From Gemmatimonadota bacterium (lineage in GTDB: Bacteria > Gemmatimonadota > Gemmatimonadetes > Gemmatimonadales > GWC2-71-9), in the NCBI GenBank assembly GCA_029859185.1, contig JAOUDR010000009.1, positions 1 to 17,525 of the forward strand: 17,525 bases of DNA. Reading direction: 5' to 3'. Both the position numbers and the translations under genes were made by a program. Shown piece by piece: positions 1-7,090 of this stretch (the first letter of the stretch is position 1; every line of letters begins with the position of its first letter). Below the pieces are notes generated by a model. The model made no database searches and was not told the origin of the DNA. It saw only the letters and a list, made by a program, of their open reading frames with translations.

Positions 1-1800
1 GAGCAGCACCGGCTTTGCTTTCTCGGCGGCGTGCCGGAAGGCCAGGATCCCGGCCATCTTGAACGCCATCTCGCTCGAGTCCACGTCGTGGTAACTGCCG
101 TCGTAGCACTCGACCCGGAAGTCTACCACCGGATAGCCGGCGATAGCCCCACGCTGTGACGCCTCCTGAATTCCCTTGTCCACCGCCGGGACGTATTTCC
201 CGGGAATCACGCCGCCGGTGATCTTGTCCGCGAACTCGTACCCGCTGCCCCGGGACAGCGGTGCGATCCGGACCCAGCAGTCGCCGTACTGCCCGCGACC
301 CCCCGTCTGCTTCTTGTGCTTCCCCTGCGCCTCGCCCTTCCCCTTGAAGGTCTCCCGGTAGGCCACCTTCGGGCGGGCGAGCTCGGCTGTCACGCCGAAC
401 TTCCGCTTGAGCCGGTCGACGATGACTTCCAGATGCCGTTCGCCGCGGCCGCGCATGATCGTCTGGCCCACCTCGCCGCTGTACTCGTGATGGAAGGTCG
501 GGTCTTCCTCGTGCAGCCGTTGGAGGGCGGTGGAGAGCTTGTCCTCCTCGCCGTGCTGGTGCACTTCGACCGCCAGCGCGATCAGGGGCTCGGGCAGCGG
601 CACCTTGGGCACGACGGCCGGGAGCGCCTTCGAGGACAACGTGTCGTTGGTGTGCGTGTCCTTGAGCTTCGCCACCGATCCGATGTCTCCCGCGTGCAGG
701 ATCGGCACTTCCGTGCGGTCCCGGCCCTGCGTGGTGGACAGGTGGTTGAGCTTCTCCGACACGTCGCGCGGCGCGTTGTAGAGCTCGGCCCCGTTGGCGA
801 GCGAGCCGGACAGGATCCGGAAGAACGAGACGTCGCCGACGTGCGGCTCCGACACCGTCTTGAAGACCTGCGCCAGGAACGGGGCGTCGTTAGTGCGCGG
901 CACGCTCACCGGCTCGGGCTCACCCCACCGCTCCGCCTCCACCGGTGGGAGGCTGCTGGGCGCGGGCATCAACTCGACGAGCTTGGAGAGGAGGGCGCGC
1001 ATGCCATAGGTCAACTCGGCCGCACCGCAGAGCAACGGGAACAACTCGCCGGCCTGCATGCCCCGCTTCATGGCTTCGAGCGCCTCCTCCCGGGAGATCT
1101 CCTCGCCACCGAGGTAGCGCTCGAGGAGGTTGTCGTCGGTCTCGGCGATTCGCTCGATCAGTTCCTGGGAGTACTGCTGGAACCGCTCCTGGTACTCGGC
1201 CGGGATATCGACCTCGTCGTACTCGCCGGTCTTGGTCCCCGCCTTGTAGATGTGACAGCGCTTCGAGAACAGGTTGATGATCCCGTGGAACTGGGGACCC
1301 TCGCCCACCGGAATCTCGATCGGGATCACCCGGGCCGTCAGGTGCTCCCGGATGTCCGAGTACGCCTTCTCGAAGTCGGCGTGCTCCTTGTCCATCATGG
1401 ACACGTAGAACATCCGCGGGATCCCACGCCGCGCCGCTTCCTCCCACATCAACTCGGTCCCTACCTCGACACCGGCGGTGGCCCCAACGACGATCAGCGC
1501 CCCATCGGCCGCATGCAGGGCGGCGACGGAATCTCCCAGAAAATCCAGGTATCCAGGAGCGTCGAGGAGATTGACCTTCGTCTCCATCCACTCGGCGTAG
1601 GCCAGCGCGAGGTTGATGGAGTATTTCCGTTCGATCTCGTCGGGGGTGTAATCGGTGAGAGAGGTTCCGTCTTTCACGGAGCCGTGTCGCTTGCTGCTGC
1701 CGGCCACGAACGCGAGTGCGTCCACCAGAGAGGTCTTTCCGCTCGCGCCGTGGCCGACCACCGCGATGTTGCGGATCCTCTCGCTCGTATACTCCCGCAT
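1..1800 (-). CDS. fusA: Elongation factor G-like translational GTPase (3' end outside the window)
   Basis: The 600 residues present (typical EF-G is about 690-700) follow the EF-G plan: a G domain, a domain II region around residues 300-390, then domain III/IV motifs such as GRGERHLEV and GGRGQYGD, and the EF-G-like segment IPGKYVPAVDKG. The P-loop is GHGASGKT (16-23). EF-G normally promotes ribosomal translocation in the cytoplasm. Two motifs differ from housekeeping EF-G: the switch II motif reads DAPGY (80-84) where the catalytic His is expected, and the NKxD guanine-specificity motif reads SMMD (134-137). It is therefore probably an EF-G paralogue (EF-G2 type) rather than the main factor; the fusA symbol is used loosely. 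The ATG at 1800 is supported by an AGGAGG about 9 nt upstream. The gene stands about 180 bp downstream of ndh on the same strand. Confidence 0.88.
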   Translation of the reverse strand, partial: MREYTSERIRNIAVVGHGASGKTSLVDALAFVAGSSKRHGSVKDGTSLTDYTPDEIERKYSINLALAYAEWMETKVNLLDAPGYLDFLGDSVAALHAADGALIVVGATAGVEVGTELMWEEAARRGIPRMFYVSMMDKEHADFEKAYSDIREHLTARVIPIEIPVGEGPQFHGIINLFSKRCHIYKAGTKTGEYDEVDIPAEYQERFQQYSQELIERIAETDDNLLERYLGGEEISREEALEAMKRGMQAGELFPLLCGAAELTYGMRALLSKLVELMPAPSSLPPVEAERWGEPEPVSVPRTNDAPFLAQVFKTVSEPHVGDVSFFRILSGSLANGAELYNAPRDVSEKLNHLSTTQGRDRTEVPILHAGDIGSVAKLKDTHTNDTLSSKALPAVVPKVPLPEPLIALAVEVHQHGEEDKLSTALQRLHEEDPTFHHEYSGEVGQTIMRGRGERHLEVIVDRLKRKFGVTAELARPKVAYRETFKGKGEAQGKHKKQTGGRGQYGDCWVRIAPLSRGSGYEFADKITGGVIPGKYVPAVDKGIQEASQRGAIAGYPVVDFRVECYDGSYHDVDSSEMAFKMAGILAFRHAAEKAKPVLL

Positions 1801-1829
1801 CGGGGAACACCTCCTGAGGGGGGACGGGG

Positions 1830-1858
1830 AAATTGGCCCGACCGGCGCGGGGTGTCAA
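1830..1858 (-). promoter_or_regulatory. Candidate sigma-70-type promoter for the EF-G-like gene
   Basis: Read on the minus strand, a perfect TTGACA (1858-1853) is followed after 17 bp by CAATTT (1835-1830). The -35 box and the spacing are ideal, while the -10 box is weak. It would put transcription initiation a short distance upstream of the AGGAGG and ATG at 1800. A 10-bp palindrome, AAGGATCCTT (1870-1879), lies just upstream of the -35 box. This is a pattern match only. Confidence 0.35.
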
Positions 1859-1884
1859 ATCGAGGGGTGAAGGATCCTTTAGGA

Positions 1885-1984
1885 GGATGCCGATGGCCGA
1901 GAGGCCGACAGCCGAGATCGGCTTCGTGGCGCTCGTATGGCGGCTAACGCAGCCATCGGCCAACGGCTGTCGGCGATCGGCTAA
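1885..1984. repeat. Degenerate heptamer arrays in inverted arrangement after ndh; possible terminator
   Basis: On the minus strand, running out of ndh, five contiguous heptads fit NNNGC(C/T)G: TTAGCCG, ATCGCCG, ACAGCCG, TTGGCCG and ATGGCTG (1984 to 1950), with another TTAGCCG at 1947-1941. On the plus strand, 1885-1920 carries similar units (ATGGCCG, ACAGCCG). The two sides pair through a perfect 11-bp inverted repeat, GCCGACAGCCG at 1904-1914 and its complement at 1964-1974, with a 49-nt loop. The TAG stop of ndh lies inside the first TTAGCCG. The unit resembles the perfect array at 7021-7090. A transcription-end role is inference, and there is no T-tract. Confidence 0.5.
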
Positions 1985-3216
1985 CGACTACCGATGATGA
2001 ACCGAATCGGCCGATCGTAGAAGAAGTAGTTCCACGCCCAGCGAAGCATGACGGCCACCCGGTTCCGGAAGCCGATGATGAAGACCAAGTGCACGGCGAG
2101 CCACGTGACCCAGCCGAGCCAGCCCTTGAGGGCGATGCCCCGGATCAGGGCGACGCCGGCGTTCCGGCCCACGGTGGCCATGACGCCCGGGTCCTTGTAT
2201 CGGAAAGACCGCATCGGCTTGCCCGCGAGATCCCGCAGGACGTTGGCGGCGACGGCGCGGCCGGCCTGGATGGCAGGCTGGGCGAGCATCGGAAGCGGAC
2301 CTCCATCCTGGGTGAACGCGGCCATGTCACCGATGGCAAAGACACGGTCCCGACCCGGGACGCGGAGACTGTCGTCCACCGCGACGCGTCCACCGGGGCC
2401 GCGCGGAGCGTCGAGCCCACCGTCGAGCGTGTTCGGTTGCACGCCGGCAGCCCAGACGAGCGTACCGCACGGAATGATCTCGCCCGTGGAAAGCGTCACG
2501 GACTGGTCATCCGCGCTCTCGACCCTCACACCAGTCCGGATCGTGGCGCCGAGGCGCTGAAGTCGCCGCTGCGCATCCGCGCCGAGCGTCGCTGGGAACG
2601 CGGGGAGCACGCGCTCTGCCCCCTCCAGGACGAGAATGCGCACGTCTGCCCGGCTGAGGCCCGGGTAGTCCCGACCCGCCATGATTCGGACCAGCTCGCC
2701 GAGCGCGCCCGCGTATTCCACGCCCGTCGGACCCGCACCCGCCACCACGAACGTGAGCAGGCGCCGCCGGTTGGGCAGGTCGGCGGCGGTAGCCGCCTCG
2801 AAGCACCGAAGCACGTGATCGCGGAGACCCAGGGCCGCGGACAGGGTATTCAGACTGAACGCCCGGGCCGCGATCGTGTCCTGCCCGAAGAAGTTGACGC
2901 GCGCCCCCGTCGCGAGGACGAGATAGTCGAACGGTTCGTCCGGCCCCTCAGCGGTGCGGAGGACGCCCGCCGAGAGGTCCGCTCCGGTCACCTCCGCCAC
3001 CCGAAAGGCGACGTTCCGCGCGCCCCGGAACACCGTCCGCACCGGATACGCGATGTCGCTCGGGTTGAGGAGCGAGCTGGCGACCTGATAGAGGAGAGGC
3101 GTAAACAGATGGTAGTTGTGCCGGTCCATGAGGAGAACGTCCACCGGCTTCCCAACCAGGCGGCGGGCGCATTGCAGGCCGCCGAATCCCGCACCGACGA
3201 TCACAACCCTGGGCAT
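1981..3216 (-). CDS. ndh: Type II NADH:quinone oxidoreductase (NDH-2)
   Basis: A 411-residue FAD-dependent pyridine nucleotide-disulphide family protein. The N-terminal FAD-binding Rossmann motif is GAGFGG (residues 8-13), followed by the NDH-2-like stretch NYHLFTPLLYQVA. A second nucleotide-binding motif, AGAGPTGVE, lies near residue 165, and the FAD motif FAIGDMA near residue 295. AQPAIQAG is the AQxxxQ-type quinone-site motif. The C-terminal tail is rich in hydrophobic and aromatic residues, as expected for a peripheral membrane anchor. It should oxidise cytoplasmic NADH and reduce membrane quinone without pumping protons. Length is normal and all key motifs are present. The ribosome-binding site (GAGG directly before the ATG) is poor. 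It is transcribed divergently from the barrel protein at 3354. Confidence 0.93.
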   Translation of the reverse strand: MPRVVIVGAGFGGLQCARRLVGKPVDVLLMDRHNYHLFTPLLYQVASSLLNPSDIAYPVRTVFRGARNVAFRVAEVTGADLSAGVLRTAEGPDEPFDYLVLATGARVNFFGQDTIAARAFSLNTLSAALGLRDHVLRCFEAATAADLPNRRRLLTFVVAGAGPTGVEYAGALGELVRIMAGRDYPGLSRADVRILVLEGAERVLPAFPATLGADAQRRLQRLGATIRTGVRVESADDQSVTLSTGEIIPCGTLVWAAGVQPNTLDGGLDAPRGPGGRVAVDDSLRVPGRDRVFAIGDMAAFTQDGGPLPMLAQPAIQAGRAVAANVLRDLAGKPMRSFRYKDPGVMATVGRNAGVALIRGIALKGWLGWVTWLAVHLVFIIGFRNRVAVMLRWAWNYFFYDRPIRFIIGSR

Positions 3217-3311
3217 GGCCTCAAGATGCGCAGCCCGCGCGCCTCGGGCGACCCCATCTGGAACCGGTCAATCCGGCAGGCACCCTAGCGCAACCCGGAT
3301 TCCCGCGGATA

Positions 3312-3338
3312 TTGGGTACGGACATCGCTCCGTACAAT
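3312..3338 (+). promoter_or_regulatory. Candidate promoter overlapped by a perfect palindrome (operator-like)
   Basis: TTGGGT (3312-3317) and TACAAT (3333-3338) are separated by 15 bp, a little short for sigma-70. A perfect inverted repeat occupies the spacer and both box edges: GTACGGA at 3316-3322 and TCCGTAC at 3329-3335, 6 nt apart. The position just upstream of the AAGAGG and ATG of the barrel gene suggests a repressor or activator site. The site also lies about 100 bp from the start of divergent ndh. Confidence 0.4.
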
Positions 3339-3353
3339 CCATAAGAGGTTCTC

Positions 3354-3878
3354 ATGTACCGCCCAATCGTTGCCTTGGCGTGCGTTGCCTTCCTGACCCC
3401 CATAGGCGCCGGTGCCCAGGAGTCTTCTGCCGCCACTGCAAGCGGGGTGAGCCCGATCTATTACGGCGGCTACGTCACCATGTGGTTTGGCAACCCGTTC
3501 AGGCTTGGCGCGTTCCCGCTGGTCGGGTACCGGGTAACACCTCGCCTTTCCGTGGGCGTCCAGGCCGGCTACGAGTACTTGAACTACGACGGCCCAGGTG
3601 GGGCAGTGAGCAACTACGGTGGTGCCGTGTTTGCGCGCTACCGCTTGGTCCCCCAGTTCTACCTGCATGGCGAAGGGCGATACATCAACTACGGCAACCC
3701 CACCACGTCGGACCGCGTGTGGGTGCCGTTCGTCCTCCTGGGCGGCGGGTTCGTCCAGCGCCTCGGTACGAACACCTCCGCCTACGTGGAAGCCTTGTTC
3801 GACGTATTGCAGGATGACAACTCGCCGTACGAGAACTGGGATCCCATCATACGGGTGGGGATCGCGGTCGGCTTCTAG
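3354..3878 (+). CDS. Predicted outer-membrane beta-barrel protein
   Basis: A 174-residue exported protein. Residues 1-22 form a signal peptide with a hydrophobic core ending AGAQ. The mature part alternates short aromatic and hydrophobic strands with glycine turns (VGVQAGYEYLNY, GGAVFARYRL, QFYLHGEGRYINY, FVLLGGGFVQRL, AYVEALFDV, IRVGIAVGF) and ends in Phe, as outer-membrane barrel proteins do. I count roughly eight strands, so a small OmpA/OmpX-like barrel or opacity-like protein is likely; the exact family is not identified. AAGAGG lies about 6 nt before the ATG. A hairpin follows the stop, so it may be transcribed alone. Confidence 0.75.
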   Translation: MYRPIVALACVAFLTPIGAGAQESSAATASGVSPIYYGGYVTMWFGNPFRLGAFPLVGYRVTPRLSVGVQAGYEYLNYDGPGGAVSNYGGAVFARYRLVPQFYLHGEGRYINYGNPTTSDRVWVPFVLLGGGFVQRLGTNTSAYVEALFDVLQDDNSPYENWDPIIRVGIAVGF

Positions 3879-3895
3879 CGCCCACGACACGTTGG

Positions 3896-3923
3896 CGGTG
3901 CGCGGTACCCCAATTGCGCACCG
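3896..3923 (+). terminator. Hairpin between the barrel gene and the permease
   Basis: A perfect 8-bp inverted repeat, CGGTGCGC (3896-3903) and GCGCACCG (3916-3923), has a 12-nt loop. It begins 18 nt after the stop of the upstream gene and ends 27 nt before the permease ATG. There is no T-tract, so it may attenuate transcription or stabilise the transcript rather than terminate it. Confidence 0.35.
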
Positions 3924-3950
3924 TGCGGGCAGCCTCCACCTTGGCGGGCG

Positions 3951-5345
3951 ATGACGTCCCCCGACAAGACCGGTTACGCCCGCCGCCTCGGCTTGTTCGA
4001 CGCCACGATGCTCGTGGTGGGCGGGATCATCGGCGCCGGCATCTTCCTCAATCCCGCGGTGGTAGCCCAACGCGCCCCCACGGTCGGCCTCACGATCGGC
4101 GTGTGGGTTTTGGGTGGCGCCGTCGCTCTCGCCGGAGCATTCGTCTTTGCCGAGCTGGCGGCACTCAAGCCGCTGGCGGGCGGCGGCTACGTCTACCTGC
4201 GCGACGCACTCGGCCCGTTGGTGGGGTTCCTGTACGGCTGGACCCAGCTGCTCGTGATCAACTCCGGCGGCATCGCCGCCGTCGCCATGACCTTTGCGAG
4301 CTATGCCACGGACCTCACCGGGGCCGGACCGAGCGCGATCCCGCTGCTCGCCGTCGGGGCGATCGCGACCCTGTCAGGCATCAACCTCCTCGGCATCAAG
4401 TCCGGCGCCCTCGTCCAGAACATCCTCACCGTCCTCAAGCTCGCCGCCCTGGCCGCCCTGATCTTCGTTGGCCTCCTTTGGACCGCACCCGACCTTGTCT
4501 CTGCCCCTTCTGCCCCTCCTGCCCTTTCTGCCCGCTTCGTCGTGACGGCCATTGGCACGGCACTGATCCCTGTGCTCTTCGCCTACGGCGGCTGGCAGAG
4601 CACCAATTTCGTGGCCGCCGAGATGCGTGAGCCGCGCCGGGACTTGCCGCGTGCCCTCCTGATCGGGGTTGGGATCGTTGTCCTGGTGTACGTGCTCGCC
4701 AACATTGTCTATGTACGGGTCCTCGGCATTCCGGGGCTCGCCGCGAGTACGGCACCCGCCTCCGACGTCATGCGCGACCTGATCGGCGAACACGGGGCCA
4801 CGTTCATCGCGTTGGGGATCGCCGTCTCCACGTTCGGCTTCCTGAACCTCGCCATCCTCTCCGCCCCGCGCGTCTACCAGGCGATGGCCGCCGACGGCGT
4901 GTTCTTCGGCGGGGCGGCGCGCCTGAGCGACCGATCGCGCGTGCCCGCGGTCGCCATTCTGATCCAGGGCGGGTGGGCCGCCGTCTTGGTTGCCACCAAG
5001 ACCTACGGCCAACTCCTCGACTACGTCGTCTTCGGCGACTGGATCTTCTTCGCGGCCGTGGGAGTGACGCTGTTCGTCTATCGGAGGAGGGGTGGAGGGG
5101 CTGAGAGGGCAAAAGGGGCGGGAACGGCAGATGATGATACAGAGACCGCCGTTCCGCCGTTCCGCCGTTCCGCCGATGGCTTCCGCTGCCCCGGATACCC
5201 CTGGGTCCCAGGCTTCTTCGTGGTGGCCGGAGTCTTCGCGGTGGGGTCAACCGTGCTGTCGAATCCCCTCAATGCCCTGATTGGCGGGGGCATCATCGCC
5301 CTGGGCGTCCCCGCTTACTTCTGGTGGAAGCGGCGTATTCCGTAG
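3951..5345 (+). CDS. APC-superfamily amino acid permease
   Basis: A 464-residue inner-membrane transporter. The N-terminus has the APC signature in TM1 (VVGGIIGAGIFLNPA, about residues 21-36) with the unwound GxG-type segment used for substrate binding. About 12 hydrophobic segments follow, and the size is normal for the family. It probably imports or exchanges amino acids; the substrate cannot be read from the sequence. Two loops carry low-complexity insertions encoded by short tandem repeats: residues about 184-195 (between TM5 and TM6, predicted periplasmic) and residues about 380-409 (between TM10 and TM11, predicted cytoplasmic, charged and Gly/Ala-rich). The reading frame is open through both. 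The ATG at 3951 has only a weak Shine-Dalgarno sequence. Confidence 0.88.
   Translation: MTSPDKTGYARRLGLFDATMLVVGGIIGAGIFLNPAVVAQRAPTVGLTIGVWVLGGAVALAGAFVFAELAALKPLAGGGYVYLRDALGPLVGFLYGWTQLLVINSGGIAAVAMTFASYATDLTGAGPSAIPLLAVGAIATLSGINLLGIKSGALVQNILTVLKLAALAALIFVGLLWTAPDLVSAPSAPPALSARFVVTAIGTALIPVLFAYGGWQSTNFVAAEMREPRRDLPRALLIGVGIVVLVYVLANIVYVRVLGIPGLAASTAPASDVMRDLIGEHGATFIALGIAVSTFGFLNLAILSAPRVYQAMAADGVFFGGAARLSDRSRVPAVAILIQGGWAAVLVATKTYGQLLDYVVFGDWIFFAAVGVTLFVYRRRGGGAERAKGAGTADDDTETAVPPFRRSADGFRCPGYPWVPGFFVVAGVFAVGSTVLSNPLNALIGGGIIALGVPAYFWWKRRIP
4500..4535 (+). repeat. 9-bp tandem repeat inside the permease gene
   Basis: Four imperfect 9-bp units of the type TCTGCCCCT run through 4500-4508, 4509-4517, 4518-4526 and 4527-4535. 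They encode the tripeptide steps SAP, SAP, PAL and SAR in the TM5-TM6 loop. Because the unit is a multiple of three, copy-number change would alter loop length without breaking the frame. Confidence 0.7.
5146..5175 (+). repeat. 8-bp tandem repeat inside the permease gene
   Basis: CCGCCGTT occurs three times perfectly (5146-5153, 5154-5161, 5162-5169), followed by a partial CCGCCG (5170-5175). It lies in the TM10-TM11 cytoplasmic loop. The unit is not a multiple of three, so gain or loss of one copy would shift the frame before the last two membrane segments. Confidence 0.75.
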
Positions 5346-5469
5346 TGACAGCCGTAGTGGAGGATTCGGGGATGGTACCGCGTCGCGTTGCCGGTGCTGT
5401 GACCGATGATGCCTTCCCCCTAGCTTTGCGGCATTGATGTCCTGCAACCACTCGACCATCGAGGGATCC

Positions 5470-5757
5470 ATGATCGGCCGCCCCGAAACCACGCCTGCCC
5501 TCTGGGTCCCCAGCATGGCCGTGTTCCTGAACCAGTGGTTCAGCGACTATGACGCGGCGAGAATGCACCACGACGCCGAAGGCGGGTTCCTGCTTCCCTA
5601 CGGCTCGCAGTACTTCGTCACGGGCGCCGAGGCGATCCGGGAGCTGAGGCTCGAGCCGGACGATCCCGATTGGGAGCGGATCGGCTGGGACTGGGTCCGT
5701 CCCGCCGACACCGACGCATGGGAGCGCCTGCGGGCCAAGCGGGCGCTCGCGACGTGA
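5470..5757 (+). CDS. Small protein of unknown function
   Basis: A 95-residue soluble protein without signal peptide or membrane segment. It is acidic and rich in Trp, Asp and Arg, especially at the C-terminus (DPDWERIGWDWVRP, then DTDAWERLRAKRA). I do not recognise a family. The ATG at 5470 is chosen because GAGGGA lies just in front. An in-frame TTG at 5434 and ATG at 5437 would add about 12 residues without a better ribosome-binding site. It sits 124 bp after the permease and 39 bp before the next gene in the same direction. Codon third positions are GC-rich, which supports real coding. Confidence 0.6.
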   Translation: MIGRPETTPALWVPSMAVFLNQWFSDYDAARMHHDAEGGFLLPYGSQYFVTGAEAIRELRLEPDDPDWERIGWDWVRPADTDAWERLRAKRALAT

Positions 5758-5796
5758 ACACCCGCCGATGCCACGTGAGACGCACCGAGGTCACCC

Positions 5797-6288
5797 ATGT
5801 TCAAGCACCTGCTGCTCGTCATTTCGCTCCTGAGCGCCACCGGAGTCCCGGTCGGCGCCGCGTGTGCGCAGACCGATCTCACGGTGCGGCGCCTGGACGG
5901 ATCGGAAGTGGTGCTGAGCGATTCCCTGCTCGAGACACTCACCCGGATCACGGGAACGGCCACGGCACATGGCAACGCCTGGGAGTGGGAAGGTACTGAC
6001 CTCCGCGACGTGCTCCGCGCCGCCGGGGTCACGCCGGTGGACTCGCTGCGCGCGCCGCAGCTCCGCCGTATCATCATGGTGGTCGGCGCTGACGGGTATC
6101 GCGTCGTCCTCGCGCTGAGCGAGCTCGATCCCGGAATTGGGAACCGCCGCGCGGTCCTCGTGGATCGGGAAAGCGGGGCCGCCCTTCCTCCGGACCGCGG
6201 GCCACGACGCCTCATCGTGGAGGGTGACGCGAGCCTGATCCGGTGGGTGCGGCAGGTCGTCCGACTCGAGGTCCAGGACGTATCGTGA
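5797..6288 (+). CDS. Exported molybdopterin-dependent oxidoreductase-like small protein
   Basis: A 163-residue protein with a signal peptide (residues 1-25, ending CAQ). The mature domain resembles the small molybdopterin-binding-fold proteins related to the sulfite oxidase catalytic domain: a WEGTDLRDVLRAAGV segment (about 66-80), then GADGYRVVLALSELDP (about 99-114), then PDRGPRRLIVEGD and WVRQVVRLEV near the end. In that superfamily a conserved Cys ligates molybdenum. No Cys is present here outside the signal peptide, so it may bind the cofactor differently or act as a non-catalytic domain. Family assignment is from motif recall. GAGG precedes the ATG. Confidence 0.65.
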   Translation: MFKHLLLVISLLSATGVPVGAACAQTDLTVRRLDGSEVVLSDSLLETLTRITGTATAHGNAWEWEGTDLRDVLRAAGVTPVDSLRAPQLRRIIMVVGADGYRVVLALSELDPGIGNRRAVLVDRESGAALPPDRGPRRLIVEGDASLIRWVRQVVRLEVQDVS

Positions 6289-6366
6289 GGGTGCGTGCCT
6301 CCGTGCGATGGCATGGCAGTGGGACTGGCCGGGTGGCTTGATGGGTTCTCGAACGGGAGCAGCACC

Positions 6367-6993
6367 ATGCCGAACGTGCTCGTGATCGTCGCCGTTGCCG
6401 CCGCGGGGCTTGCGGTGGTGTTCCTCGCCGCTGCGATGCTTGCCGTGCGCCGGAAGAAGCCGTTCGGCGTGGCGGCGAGCCTGACGCTCTGGCTCCTGCT
6501 CTCAGCGGTGGCGGCGCTGATGGCCACGATCTCGGTGGCGACCCAAGGCTACCGGGCGCTCACACGCGAGGAGCTTGCGGCCACGGTCGTCGTCCGGCCT
6601 ACGGGCCCCCGGCAGTTCACGGCACTGGTGACCTTCCCGGACGGGCGGGACACGATGTTCGTGCTCCGGGGCGAGCAGGTCTACGTGGACGCGCACATCC
6701 TGAAGTGGAAGCCGATCGCCAACATCCTCGGCCTGCACACTGCCTACGAGCTGGACCGGATCGGCGGCCGCTATCTCGAACTGGAAGACGAGCGCGACTC
6801 GGTGCGCACGATCTTCTCGCTGTCGAGCCCCAAGCGCGTCGACATGTTCACCCTACGTCGCCGCTGGGCGGCACTGGCGTCCCTGCTCGACGCCGAGTAC
6901 GGATCGGGCACCTTCGTGATGGCTGACCGGCCCGATAGCCTCGAGGTGCTGGTCTCGACATCGGGCTTGCTGATCCGCCGCGTCGGCCAGTAG
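6367..6993 (+). CDS. Conserved membrane protein of unknown function, two N-terminal helices
   Basis: A 208-residue protein with two predicted membrane helices (about residues 2-27 and 35-57) followed by a soluble domain of about 150 residues. That domain contains VLRGEQVYVDAHILKWKP and a C-terminal LLIRRVGQ. Similar proteins are, as far as I recall, sometimes labelled cation or multidrug efflux pump, but nothing here supports transport, so I call it unknown. The ATG at 6367 follows GGGAG by 6 nt; an in-frame GTG at 6295 would add an unlikely 24-residue leader. Its last codons are duplicated in eroded form at 7997-8066. Confidence 0.7.
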   Translation: MPNVLVIVAVAAAGLAVVFLAAAMLAVRRKKPFGVAASLTLWLLLSAVAALMATISVATQGYRALTREELAATVVVRPTGPRQFTALVTFPDGRDTMFVLRGEQVYVDAHILKWKPIANILGLHTAYELDRIGGRYLELEDERDSVRTIFSLSSPKRVDMFTLRRRWAALASLLDAEYGSGTFVMADRPDSLEVLVSTSGLLIRRVGQ

Positions 6994-7020
6994 GAACTCC
7001 CCGCCCCGGCCATCGCCCTC

Positions 7021-7090
7021 GGCCAACGGCCAACGGCCAACGGCCAACGGCCAACGGCCAACGGCCAACGGCCAACGGCCAACGGCTAAC
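7021..7090. repeat. Perfect heptamer tandem array (GGCCAAC), 9 copies plus one variant
   Basis: Nine identical GGCCAAC units run from 7021 to 7083, and a tenth, GGCTAAC, occupies 7084-7090. On the minus strand the array reads TTAGCCG followed by repeated TTGGCCG and lies directly after the nucleotidyltransferase gene. The variant unit supplies that gene's TAG stop (7088-7086). Perfect copies suggest recent slippage or expansion. The array is between convergent genes. Its lack of spacers and its 7-bp unit rule out CRISPR. Confidence 0.95.

Noticed and set aside
316..1963. Long open frames on the plus strand and a second minus frame over the EF-G-like gene
   Set aside because: The EF-G homology in the minus frame from 1800 is continuous; the others are GC-driven shadows rich in Arg, Gly and Pro.
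2089..3288. 399-codon plus-strand frame opposite ndh
   Set aside because: It mirrors a complete NDH-2 on the minus strand and has no recognisable protein features.
6771..7082. Minus-strand frames translating the heptamer array into MAVGRWPL-type repeats
   Set aside because: A 7-bp unit reads as a 7-residue repeat in every frame; there is no start signal, and the frames run antisense into a real gene.
7021..7090. CRISPR array or attachment site
   Set aside because: The units are 7 bp without spacers, and no cas, integrase or tRNA gene is near.
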